The translations under genes were made by a program, and so were the position numbers. Below are positions 9,234-19,942 of a stretch of DNA of 64,000 nucleotides, piece after piece; within the stretch, counting starts at the first letter, position 1; each line of letters starts with the position of its first letter. The notes below the pieces were generated by a model. The model did no database searches, had not been told where the DNA came from, and saw only the letters and a program-made list of their open reading frames with translations. Source of the DNA: Massospora cicadina (taxonomy: Eukaryota; Entomophthoromycota; Entomophthoromycetes; Entomophthorales; Entomophthoraceae); assembly GCA_022478985.1 (NCBI GenBank), contig JAKSZP010017484.1:1-64000 (forward strand). The letters are read 5' to 3'.

Positions 9234-10858
9234 ATTTGGTGATGCGGTTGGCCAGAAGCTTCGTGAAGAGCTTGTGGTCTGAGTTGATCAACGCTATGGG
9301 GCGCCAGTTTGCCAGGTTCTCACGGTCTGACTTCTTGTGAATTAGGGTCGTGATTGAGCCTCTGGAGTCGGGGAGGACCTCGCCATTCACCAAGAGTGCA
9401 GCGAAGAGGTCGCGGAGGGTTCTGGCTATCAGTGCAGGTTCCAGAAGGTACACCTCAAAGGGTATTCCGTCTGGGCCTGGGGCTTCAAGCCGTGGGGATT
9501 TCAGAAGGGTTTCCATCACCTCCTGGATGGAAATAGGCGCCAGTAGAGCCTCATCAGCCCGTGGGTCAATGGGCGGCTCTGGAGCCCGCCACAGGAAGTC
9601 TTGGATGTCCGATGGGTCCACCTGGGTGGCATGGAAGAGGCTGGAGTAGAAGCGGTGTAGTTCCTGCGTGATTTCCTCCTTATCTGAAGTGGTTGTAGTG
9701 CCAATCTTCAGTGCAGTAATATCCTGCGCTGTTGACTGGGCTTTCTGTTTCTGAAAGAAGAAGCGGGTGGGGCGTTCCCATTGAGCATAGTAACGAGATG
9801 TTGTAAAGTTTGCTGCCCGTTCTTCCTGCAGTGTGTGAGCTCCAAGCGGAGTGCTTCCTGCGCCGCTTCCCAGTCTTCCAACCATCTGGGAGAGGGCGAA
9901 GGCTGGCAGTTTCGCTCTAGATGTCTGATTCTGGCCTTTTTTGACTCTGGCGCGAGCTGCAGTCATCTGGGCTTTGGCACAGTTAGCAACAACGCGGGTG
10001 ATGCCCTCCTTGGTCACCGCCCATTTAGCCTTGAGTCAAGAGAGAGAGAGAGAGTCTCCCGGATGGTCATAGACAGCTTCTCTTTAGTGAAGGGGTTGTT
10101 GAGAAGAGCTGGGGCAACCCTAGGCCAGAACCTACGCGACGGTCTAAGTGTGGTGGTGAGGACAACGGTGAGTGACCTGTGATCACTCAGATGGTTGTCA
10201 CGAGAGATGGGAGAGGAGATGCGGCCAATTAGCAGGGGCCAATCAGTGCCATATCTATGCGTGACGCTGACTGGAAAGCTCCTCCATCATACTGAATCCT
10301 AGTCATGCAACCTAGGCCAGACGCGGAGGGTGGAAGCGCATCTATAAAGCCACTCAGGTGAAGGAAATCCTGGAGGCGATTTGATCCAGGGCGTTCCTTT
10401 GCTGCAGGGGGGTAAGAGTCATGGACGCGACTTATGGTTGTGTTGAAATCTCCTAAGAGGACTGTATTCCGTGGGAGATTGAGTTGGACGAGCTCTTCCA
10501 AGAGCCGATTTTGCTCCTGACCTGCATTAGGCAGGTAGATGCTTGCAGCGAAGAAGGAGAAGTCAGGAGTGGTGAGTTTGGCCAGTATGAGGCGGCCACC
10601 TAGATATTGTGAAAAAGAATGGGTTTTAACCCGGGGATTCAAAACAATAAGGGCGGCATGGTTTATCCAAAAGGAGTTGCCTCCAAACTGTTCATTCCAT
10701 GCAGATTGTTCATGGGGGAGGATATGGGGCTCCTGGACAGCAGCGATGTCAATTTGTGCTGACCTGAAGTTTTGGAGGAGGCGGGCTCTCCGCTTAAAGT
10801 CCCGCAACCCATTTGCGTTGATGGATTGCAGGGCCAGGGTGCTGCCATGGGGACTCAT
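7314..10858 (-). pseudogene. LINE B ORF2: endonuclease-reverse transcriptase, three or more frameshifts
   Basis: Domains from the N-terminus: APE-type endonuclease at 10858-10150 (LALQSINANGLRD, IAAVQEPH, LLGDFNT, then SDHRSL after a frameshift near 10230). Reverse transcriptase at 10017-8500 follows (NWRPIALI, GFILGRSLWDN, LLDMEKAYDRVAW, GQGLRQGDPLS, MAFADD with FADD at 8769-8780). A C-terminal zinc-binding region lies near 7680-7760 (CPRCVEPIDSHLHRFFTCP). Frame breaks are seen near 10230, in a CT run at 10035-10052, and near 8870-8890. A run of glycines from a poly-C tract sits inside the RT at 9206-9232. The start ATG at 10858 overlaps the ORF1 stop. Such proteins nick target DNA and copy their own RNA there. 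Confidence 0.92.
9203..9232. repeat. poly-C (poly-G on coding strand) tract inside LINE B RT
   Basis: An uninterrupted homopolymer of about 30 C lies within the RT domain. On the minus strand it encodes a run of about ten glycines between ANRITKW and VSPRLSPSQYGF. In LINE A the equivalent position (ANRLG...TISPEQFSF) has no such run, so it is an expansion peculiar to this copy or family. The reading frame stays open through it. Confidence 0.85.
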
Positions 10859-13618
10859 AGCTGTTCCCCTCCATGTCCTGGGGGGTTGCCAGCGCTTAAA
10901 CCTGCTGCTGTGAGGCGGTTAGTTTTGAGTCCTTTAGCTTGACTATTAGCTGCAATCCGTGAGGAGCGTCGAGGGTTCTGAGGGGAAGGAGAGGGTGGGG
11001 GGGCGGAGGACCCAGTAAGTCAGCCTAGGATGCTGCCCCCGCTCCGTTGCAGGGGAAGGACCTGAGGGTGCTCAATGGTGACCTCCGCGGTGTCCCCATT
11101 TGATGAGTCTGAGTCCATATTCACTTCCTCCAACACTGCAAAGGATCCGCGTGAAATGGACTGTGGGGTTGGGGTAGGACTCTTTGAGGTGGCACTTCTA
11201 CCGCAGGCCGCGAGTTGCCAGTCCATGCTGGTGGGCATAGCTCCATTGGGAGCTGAGGGTTGATGCGATAAATCGCTGGTGGAGGTTGGTGGGGGTGCCG
11301 CGGAGCCCTGAGTGGGGGTGGCTGACGAGGGGCACCCTGTGGGAGATGCCTTGCGCTTGGTGAGAGAGGGAGTTGACTCTGGGAGATTGGAGGGGGTGCC
11401 CATTGGAAGGGGGGCATGAGCGCGAAGGTATCCCATACCAATAGTGGGGTTAGCTGTTTCAACTGCTAGGCGTAAGGCCTCAGGGGACAGGTCTTGAACG
11501 GGAACCTATTGTGTGGGTTGTGGAATTGCTGCTGCAGCCACGTGGGTTCGTTTTTGGCCTGGTTTAGGCCCCTGGGTGGTGGCTAAGAGGGCTTGTTTTC
11601 GAGCTGTGCAGCCACTATACAAGTGTCCAAGGGCGTTACACCATGAACACCGGGGGCGCGCCTGATCAGGGTCGACAAAAAGATCTCAGGGCATGCCCCA
11701 ACTACCGCCACACGAGGAATAACCTCAATGTTGCGGGATACAGTGGGGGAGGGGATGAACGACGCCCTAGCAGTGCGAGCTCTTTGAGTGGGAGCATAGT
11801 AAGAGGGGACGCTAAAGTCCACTGAAAGAACAGACCCAAACTCCATTAAACCACGATGGAGTGCCAGTTTAAGAGACTCAGGATCAACAGTTGTTGGTAG
11901 GTTGGAAAAAGTAACCCATGAAATTTTCTCCAGGTGAGAGCGTGTGCGGGAGATGCGAAGAGATCCGCGTGGAATAATGACCTGGAGGGTGGCAGCATGG
12001 TCAGCAAGGGCAGCTTCAGTAAAGCCCACATCGATGTAGTGGCCCTCCACTGATTCATGGATGGTGGTGTTAATAGGGAATGTATCCGCAATTGCTGCAA
12101 AGTATGAGAAGTAATCCTCTGTATAGAATTCAACAGGGTTATGCCCATAATAAAGGCGAATTGCGTGGGAGAGGGTTGAGCGAGGTAGAGCTTTTTGCGC
12201 TCTAGTTTCGGCCCATTTCTTCTTAACATCAGCAATAAACGCCACTTCACGGGGATCAGCTTTGGGTAGCGTTGGTGCCAGAGGTTTTTGCCACGCCCCA
12301 GTGGCTCCTTTGGTACGTTTGTGTTTGCTTTTGGCTGCAATTGCAGGTTGAGTGTGAGCTGGTGGTTTGGACAAGTTTGCAGAGTTCCCTTGTTTCTGGA
12401 ATGTTACAGCAGTTGCTGGCGTCATATTAAATTGAGGGGCGGTTTGTTGGGCCTCGCTAAATTGGGGAGGGCCATCCAGATTGGAATTAACTCCAGCCAG
12501 TTGGGAGGAGGGAGATGTTTCATCACCATCCCAATCTATTTGGGTAAATTCAGCCCGAGTATTTGCTGTGATTTCGTGGGCAAAACTCACTGGCTGATTG
12601 GTGAATTGGTCATTTTCAGCATATTGAGATAAAGTGCCGACTTGAGAAGTGCCGATTATGGGGTTTAAATGGGACGGGTGAGATTGGAACTGGTGTGAAG
12701 TTCCAAATCTGAACCATTTAAATCCCCATTGGGAAGAGTAGATTGTCCCAATTTGGTGCTTAGTGAACCAGAATGTGCGGCTAATCCAACCTTACATCCG
12801 AGGGTTTGGGGGCCAGGTGATTGTTGGGCCTCGATAAATTGGGGAGTCCCATCCAGATTGGAATTAACTCCAGCCAATTGGGAGGAGGGCGATGTTTCAT
12901 AACCATCCCAATCTATTTGGGTAAATTCAGCCCAAGTATTTGCTGTGATTTTGTGGGCAAAACTCATTGGCTGATTGGTGAATTGGTCGTTTTCAGCATA
13001 TTGAGATAAAGTGCTGACTTGAGAAGTGCCGATTATGGGGTTTAAGTGGGACGGGTGAGATTAGAACTGGTGTGAAGTTCCAAAATCCGAACCATTTGAA
13101 TCCTCATTGGGAAGAGTAGATTGTCCCAATTTGGTGCTTAGTGAACCAGAATGTGCGGCTAATCCAACCTTACATCTGAGGATTTGGGGGCCAGGTAGCT
13201 GGGTATCGCCCCTCATGGAGGGAGCCAGAAACATGGCGTCAGCAATAATAGATGGGGCTGAATTAGCTGACACAATGGGGGAGGTGAATGTCTGGATGGG
13301 CTGAGTTGCATTCAACTGAGCAGACGCCATTAAAACAGCGTGGGTGATGGCCTCCTTGGTTGGAGGGGGCCCAGCGGGTTGGTGGGAGGCAGCGCACACA
13401 GAGCTGTTAGGCGTGCAGGTTGCAGAAGCGCGATCAGGTGAACTGGCGCTAGTTGGAGTAGCTCCAGGTTGGGGGGTGGTGCCTGCTTTCATGGCTGCTG
13501 CTTGAGAGCGGGTGATTCTGGTTGACCCTGAGGTGGGTAACCGAGGGTTGCTTCGTTTGGGGGTGGTGCTGGCTCGTTTGGCATAGCCTGCGGGTTCTTT
13601 TGCGGGGTTTCCCGCCAT
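10855..13618 (-). pseudogene. LINE B ORF1: RNA-binding protein with CCHC knuckle, broken
   Basis: The start ATG at 13618 opens a basic, Ser/Thr/Pro-rich N-terminus (MAGNPAKEPAGYAKR...). The middle (11583-12590) holds an RRM-like segment (WVTFSNLPTT ... LMEFGSVLSVDF). After a frameshift near 11660 the strand reads CSWCNALGHLYSGC, a C-x2-C-x4-H-x4-C knuckle. The C-terminus is basic and ends GEQL with its TGA overlapping the ORF2 ATG. A 377-bp tandem duplication (12442-13195) shifts the frame. Family role: ORF1 proteins coat the element RNA. Confidence 0.83.
12442..13195. repeat. tandem duplication, two 377-bp units, inside LINE B ORF1
   Basis: The units lie at about 12442-12818 and 12819-13195; matching landmarks such as GCCTCG(C/A)TAAATTGGGGAG recur exactly 377 bases apart (12451 and 12828), as does TTTTCAGCATATTGAG. 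The units differ at scattered bases. Because 377 is not a multiple of three, the duplication shifts the ORF1 frame. Confidence 0.87.
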
Positions 13619-13727
13619 ATTTGCTAATAGTTTTTGTAAATCTCTTTAGTGGAGCTAAATTTCAGGCTGAATTGATTTTCGAAAAGTGATGCTTAGCAGA
13701 AAGAGATTACTTACTTTGGCCAATTAT

Positions 13728-13970
13728 CACAATTCTTAAAGGATGATTTGCTAGTAATTTTTTTTAACTCCTGAAACCCCCTTCAGGTCTTTAGATAGGG
13801 GTGGTTTTCTCATAGTAACTGGCATTAAATTCAAGCTGGTGCTTGAGTGGACTTCAAGGTCAGTTGGCCTATTTCTCTAAAGTTTTGACATAACCTCAAC
13901 CACTCAATCCAAGCTTTTCTTCTGAATACTGTGTAAACCATTACTTTAGTTAGTACAATTCCACCAAGCA
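13728..13970 (-). repeat. LTR of older element 2, right part
   Basis: This continues the LTR interrupted by LINE B. The block around 13785-13830 (CCCCCTTCAGGTCTTTAGATAGGGGTGG) aligns with the CCTATAAAAGG region of the other family-A LTRs, although the TATA box itself is eroded here. The outer end near 13970 is set by expected length only. The ORF at 13831-14049 has hydrophobic residues but overlaps the LTR and its edge, so I do not call it a gene. Confidence 0.58.
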
Positions 13971-14460
13971 TTAGGCTAGCGATTAATAGTAAAATTGAGA
14001 CTAATATTCCCATACTATTCTTATACCTAAATATATGGGAAATTTCCAAACATACACATGGTAAAAATAATTGAACTCATAAAGCTTGACAAGCATTATA
14101 TAAAATTTAACTATTATCTAACTGTCTGACACTCCCCCATTTATTTTTGTATTGATATAATTAGAGATGTTTGCTATTGAAGGGTAGACTTTTGTAGTCC
14201 ATTAAGGGTCTATAGATTATAATTTACATAAGAGAGGAATTTGGTTTACACTCAATAGCCATTTAAAAATGAGGATACATTTTTGGGATATATATTAATA
14301 AGTTCATTTGATATATTATGGAAATCCTTTATTATAGAAACTTAAAGGGCTTTAAGGTAGTCATCATAGCTTGCCTTTATTTGGCATACATGCTCTTGCA
14401 TTATTTTTAACCATTAAAATGATGTATTAGTGGGATTGAAAAAAATCATTTGGTTACCTT
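13971..14460. other. AT-rich stretch, nothing recognised
   Basis: No coding signal, terminal repeats or RNA-like structure could be supported. It may be decayed interior of the neighbouring integrase relic. Confidence 0.4.
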
Positions 14461-15260
14461 CTTGGTCAAAATATTGGACTGAAAATTGATCCAGAATAGT
14501 AGCCCTTATAGTATGTGTTTGATTATATAATGGATTTTGGTTTAATATGTCTATATGATGGCAGGTAAGCATTTAGCCACTTATCAGGTTGTTAATGATG
14601 CTTTGATAGATGTAATTCATTAAAGTTTGATTCATGTGTTATTTCAATTAGTAAACTGTGTATCATAGGATATCATCAAAGAGTGTCATTTTCATACTTG
14701 GCCCATCATTTCCTTATCTGTTTTTTTTTTTTTTTGCCAAAATCAGTTCCTCTGTCTGTTAAGAAAATTTTTGTGGTCCATATATGATGATAACTCTTTA
14801 TATGGAAATTAGGCAATCATGATTGTATCAGCTCAGGAGACTTCTTTGATAATAGTCCAGAAACTAGAATAATTGTTGGCCACTAGAATAATAATCTATA
14901 AGTTATTAATCTAGGAGGTCCCAGAAAGTTGAATGCTGCATTATAAACATTACTGATATTACTATTGGGTCTAAGGGTTTCTGGTAATATGGCTTTTTTG
15001 TAAAACTTGCATGAATAAAATTTGGCTATGTAGTTGTTGACGTCTGTATATGCATTTATCCACTATTATTGTGAGAAGACTTATTTGTATGGCTTGTGCT
15101 CCAAAGTACCTAACACCATTGTGATCCTTATTCATTTAATACGTAACAACTGAGGTTCCCAACTTCTCAGTTTGCCACCGCAGTAAACCAGCCATTCTAA
15201 TGGAGTTTTGCATCGATCCATAGGACTTATTACTTGTCATGTAAATATGAAAAGTGTGGG
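14460..15260 (-). pseudogene. degenerate Ty3/gypsy-like integrase relic (separate family)
   Basis: No long ORF survives, but the minus strand at about 14715-14790 reads FLTDRGTDFGK, matching the second catalytic Asp of LTR-retrotransposon integrases. Upstream, about 14890-15120, it reads NNYIAKFYSCKFYKK and then FNFLGP, in the order expected for the zinc domain and core start. A T15 run interrupts it after the DFGK motif. It differs from the integrases of families A, B and C in this window, so it appears to be a fourth LTR-retrotransposon lineage. No LTRs were found for it. Confidence 0.55.
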
Positions 15261-16164
15261 TTTAACATAGCTAAGATAGATAAGCTCAAACATGGAACAA
15301 TCCCAGGTATTCCTAGAGAATTACACGCCCAGAAATTAAGCACTCAGAAAAGCCCTTAAGGCCAAGGTGAAGTAACCATTTATGCAATGCTGGCCTCTAC
15401 TACATTTTGGGCTATGCAACAAGAATGATTTGTGGCACTGACCCTACTATGAATCAAAATGTGGGCCAAGGTATGGGCAATCTCTGTATGCACAGCTAGC
15501 CTCTGGTCACCCACGTGGCTATGACATTAGGCTTTAGACCGTGTATACTTATAAGAATGCCTTGATGGGAGTTTATCTTCTCAGGTATATATGCAATGGT
15601 AGCGACTCAGTTACATGGCACTAATGCCAATGAGGCATTCCATGCTTAGATTCCACTCAAATACCAAATAAATGTTCATAAGAATATAATTAAAAAATAA
15701 ACATGATGCGGAAAAGAAAATGTGCTTTATAAGAAGAAATAATTAGGATTTAAGGTGATAAAAAGGGGAACGCGTTCTCCACATGAATTGGCAAAGCCCA
15801 AAAAAGAGCTTCAAAGTTGGGTGCTTAATTAGGCATGAGAGCCTAATAAATTTTGGAATCCAAGAAACTTTCTGGCTTGTGATCAGAAGAAAAAAGAACA
15901 AAAAAGTTCAAAATAATAATAATACTAAAGATTAACTCATGAGCGTCAACACATAAATCAAATACATTAGTTCTGATAGGATTATGACTGTCAATGCAGT
16001 AAGTTCCTAGGTTTCAACCTCAGTAATTTCATTTATACTTGCTCAACTGTTACATATTACATATGTTGTTTTTGTGAAATGTGACAAACTATAAGTTTGT
16101 ACATGATTTTTTATAAATAAGTGTCAAATCCTTGTGTTGACCTAAAAATAACCTCTTCAAAATT
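15261..16164. other. noncoding stretch without recognised feature
   Basis: No ORF or repeat that I can name. Its right part may belong to the flank of the family-B solo LTR, because LINE A copy 1 inserted at the LTR edge. Confidence 0.4.
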
Positions 16165-16318
16165 CTCAATCCAGACTGATTTTAAATTTTAAATTTATTG
16201 TGGGGAAGGCCAACCATGGGATAGACACTTCTGAAATTGACTCAACTGAGACAACACTTAGTAACAGGGAAGGCACCCCAGAAATGCGATGCTATCTATT
16301 GTTGCCAGCGGGAATGCC

Positions 16319-19300
16319 ACTTATGGGGAAGGGGAGGGAACGCGTGAAGGGGCCATAGCCACAATTAAACACGTGTGGAGGAAGGGGTCTGATTTGATGA
16401 ACCAAACTGGGAACCAGGAGGATACCAGCTGTCGGTGGTGTGGTGGGAGGTATCCAAACATCCATGCTTGAAAGTGGTCCACCAAATGAGACTGGAATCT
16501 GTGGACAGCTTCTGGGAGGGTGGGGATGGAGCCTGCGATGGCATCCAAAACAATTGTGTGGTTGGTCTACATGGCGATTGTGACCACTAGAGCACGGAGG
16601 GAGGGTGGAAGGGGGTGGCCATTGATAAAGCAAACATATCTCTTGACAGACTGAAGGGATGTGTTTGATCGTGGCCCAGCAGACGTTGAACTTCGCGACA
16701 TATCACTTTAGAGGTAGGGCACTTCTCCAGGTGATGGAACAGCGTTCCATACTGGCCACACATGACGCAGGATGAGTGTGAAGCGTTAGAGCGCTCAGAT
16801 GTATGGTACACCCACCTCAGGTAGCGCCACACGTGGGAGCGGATTTGAGGCTGCAACAGAGGATGGTGAGCGTATTTCCAGATGGTTTTTTGGGTCTCAA
16901 TGGAGTAAGGGATGTCCATCATGTACAGGTAGTCCACCCTGGATAGGACATGGGGACATATGGAGATCACGCCATCATGGATGGGTAGCCCCTGTACCTC
17001 TTGTGTGAACTGAGGAGAGGGGCGGCCTCTTCTGGTTGTATGTCCGCTAATACAAATTCTCCACTCAGCACTCCGCATGGAGAGTAGGATTCGTTTGTAG
17101 TGGGCTTTAGTACTGTGAGGACCTGTGGCTGATGGGTGTGAAGCCAGGTATTTCATCAGGGAGTGGGGGTTCGATGGATTGTTGAGGCCCAAGGCGCGGG
17201 AGAAGTTGGAGTGGGCTGCGCGGGACCAGTGTTGGGAGGGGAGTGTAGGGGCAGTGATGGCCGCAATCCAGGTACCCAAGATCTTGGCCGCATGGGCTCT
17301 GAAGTCAAGCAGGCCCATGCCACCGTGCTGATGAGGGCCAAACATGACTTCTAACCGTACTGGTGGAGGGCGGCCTAACCATAGCCATCCTTGCAGCAGG
17401 GCATGCAAGGATTTGAAGAAGCTTGGGGAGAAGGGGATGGCGTGGGCTCCAAACCAGACTTTGGAGAGGAGCATAGAGTTGGCCAAAACGACTCTACCAG
17501 TAAGGGAAGTAGGGTGGGCTCTGAGGGAGGCGATGCGCCTCGTCACGTTGTCTAGAATATGACTCTCCATTACTGCTGATGCATATCCGCCTGCCTCCAC
17601 CCACACGCCCAGATGGCGGACTGGCCCTATGGTAGGGCGTGGCACAAAGGGGAGCACCAGTGGGGCGGTGTCGAGTGAGCTGGGAGGGCGAGCGCGTTTG
17701 TGAGCAGATGGGCCGGGCTGGGCACTGGTTGCAGGGGCCCAGCAGTTTTTGATACCAACCAAGGAGGATGATTTCGGTTTTGGAGGCGTTCAGTGTAGTG
17801 TTACTTACCTGGGAATACTCCTGCATGAGAGCTTCAAGTGCGCGTGCATCTTTATTAGACACCCCCACCACACAGTCATCTGCAAACGCCATCATCTTGA
17901 CTGGGGCTTGGCCTGGCACATGGACCCCAGTGAGTTGGGCATTCGCATTTCAAAGTAGTGGGTCAAGGCTGAAGTTGTATAAGAGTGGGCTAAGGGGGTT
18001 CCCTTGTCGCAAGCCCCTTTGAGGGCGGACTACTTCTGTTAGGAAGCCAGGGCCATGTACTGCCATTGTTGCCGATTCTGTGAGCAGCATCACCCAGTTG
18101 ATTAAGCGAGGGGGTAGGCGGAATTGATGGAGGCAGGCCCTGAGGTATTCCCAGTTTACTCTATCATAGGCCTTCTGTTGGTCCAAGAACGCCAGTGCCC
18201 CAGAGGCTGTGGACTGGCACGTGTTGGCCACCAAGTGCACGTTGTCCCAAATCGACCTTCTGGGTATGAAACTGAATTGTTCTGGGGAGATGGTGGCAGA
18301 TGCTACAATTCCTAAACGGTTAGCCATGATTTTTGTTAAAATTTTTGTATCCATGGTAGTTAAAGAAATGGGGCGCCAGTTGGCTAAGTCTAGATTGTCC
18401 CTTTTTTTTGAAGAGTGTGACGGTAAAGGCCTCTTGTCCTCCTGGCAGGAGGCGCGTTTCCAAAAGGCTCTGGTTAAGTGAGGCCAACAGTAGTGGGGAT
18501 ATATATTTGATGTACTTTTTATAGAATTCATATGGAATGTCATCTGGGCCTGGGCAATTTCAGTTTGGTGCACCGCGAATGGCTGTCCATAGTTTGTTTG
18601 GAGTAATCAAATTCATTATTTCTGGGTATCAGGAAATGGTGTGGATGTGGGCTCAGTCAAAAAATTCCGCCACTTTGGCTGGCTGAATTGGATCAGATTG
18701 GTACAACTCAGTGTAATACTTTTGCATTTAGATTGCCACTTCAGCTGGCATATCTGAACAGGAATCATCCAATCTTCGCACCTGTGTGCAGGCCACGCTC
18801 TGGCATGGTGTGAAATTTTTAAAAAAAATATGCGGTGCACTTATTGCCTTTTGTGATGCATTTGGCCCTGTACTGAAACACAAACCTGATGTTTGTGTTG
18901 CCTTTCAAGCGCGTTGAGGTGAGCGGCCTCCGCCCGCTTCTGGCCCCATGCAGAGCTGTATCCTGTAGCTGGGATTTTGGACTCCAGGTGTGCCAACTCT
19001 GCCAGAGCATGCAAAATGACAACCGACGTGGCTTGTTCCATCTGGAGGAGAGGTGGCGATATTGGCAGATGGTATCTTCTTTGAAAGTTGCCCATTTGGA
19101 AATGGGGTCCCCACAAAATGGTGCAACAAACTCTTTTGCCAAAGTTGCTGATTCCACCCACATGGAAAATCCTGGCGTCGCGATCTTGGGGGGCAGATTT
19201 TGAACCAATGTGGGGCCTTAGCAGCTGTGACTAGTAGGTGGTAGGTTATTGAGACCAGTTGATGGTCAGAGAATTCCATTTTTGTTGTTTTAAAGTGGGA

Positions 19301-19942
19301 TATGTGGGGTTGAAATTTCACCGGTGTAAGGATAAGGTCGATGCGGGACATGGACCTTAATTGGCCGTTGTGGTCATGGGGGCACGTCATGTTCTCAAGC
19401 AGCAGGGCTTGCCACGGCAGCGCATCCATTAACCCAAAGGGTGGCCTTTAGAATGTGAAGTTCAACATGGTCCTGGGGGGCATGGGAGGAGGAAGGCCAC
19501 AAATCCATTGGAGTGTTTAGCCAACAGTTCATGTCACTGACTACAAAAGGGTCTGAGGGTAGTGGAAGGGATTTGACTGATGGGAAAAATTCCTGACGCT
19601 CTTGTGCACCGTTTGGGGCATAGATGTTGATGATAGTGTGTACCACGTCAGCCCACAAAAAGGTTACAATGAGGACTCAGTCATTGAAGAAGGTTTCCAA
19701 TGATAAAAATTTGAAAAAATTATTTTTCCAAATTAGCACCCCACAATACTTTGACCAAAAGGATAGGGATGGGAGGAGCATTGTTTTCAAAGCCTCCTCG
19801 AAACCTCATGGACAGTGGGACTCCTGGATGGCCAGGATATCCACGGGTAAATTTTTTGTAAAAAACTCAGTTTCCTAGCCCTGGATGGTGAGGCCTTGAG
19901 TCTGGCAATATTCAATGTCCCTAAAGTGAAGGTTTCCCCCAT
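16319..19942 (-). pseudogene. LINE A copy 1 ORF2: endonuclease-reverse transcriptase, broken
   Basis: About 1,200 codons on the minus strand. The start ATG at 19942 lies in a TGATG stop/start overlap. Endonuclease pieces: DILAIQESH near 19830, INIYAPNGAQERQEFF (19590-19650), SDMNCW, SRIDLIL and FSDHQLV (19270-19330). RT pieces: NWRPISL, FIPRRSIWDN, FLDQQKAYDRVNW, GLRQGNPLSPLLYNF (17950-18573), then MMAFADDCVVGV with FADD at 17875-17886. The GLRQGDP motif has D changed to N here. A C-terminal zinc region CVMCGQYGTLFHHLEKC lies near 16710-16770. Multiple frameshifts. Confidence 0.92.

Larger units (their letters stand above)
7244..13710 (-). mobile_element. LINE B, near full-length L1-like non-LTR retrotransposon
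   Basis: This 6.47-kb minus-strand element carries ORF1 with an RNA-binding and CCHC region and ORF2 with endonuclease, reverse transcriptase and a C-terminal zinc-binding region. Its 3' end is a short A-run (T's at 7244-7250 on plus). The 17-mer TTACTTTGGCCAATTAT flanks it perfectly at 7227-7243 and 13711-13727. The identical TSD suggests a fairly recent insertion, yet both ORFs are broken. About 92 bp of 5' UTR precede ORF1. The host site is a family-A LTR. Confidence 0.93.

Noticed and set aside
7314..10017. Possible retron, diversity-generating element or group II intron reverse transcriptase
   Set aside because: The APE endonuclease, CCHC ORF1, A-tail, TSDs and L1-type motifs identify a eukaryotic LINE; no template repeat, maturase or ribozyme fold was seen.
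10137..10230. Separate short gene between the two LINE B ORF2 stretches
   Set aside because: It reads as the SDHRSL end of the endonuclease in another frame, so it is a frameshifted part of ORF2.
13831..14049. 72-codon minus ORF with a hydrophobic segment resembling a small membrane protein
   Set aside because: It lies across a family-A LTR edge, lacks a homologue in the other LTR copies and needs no gene to explain it.
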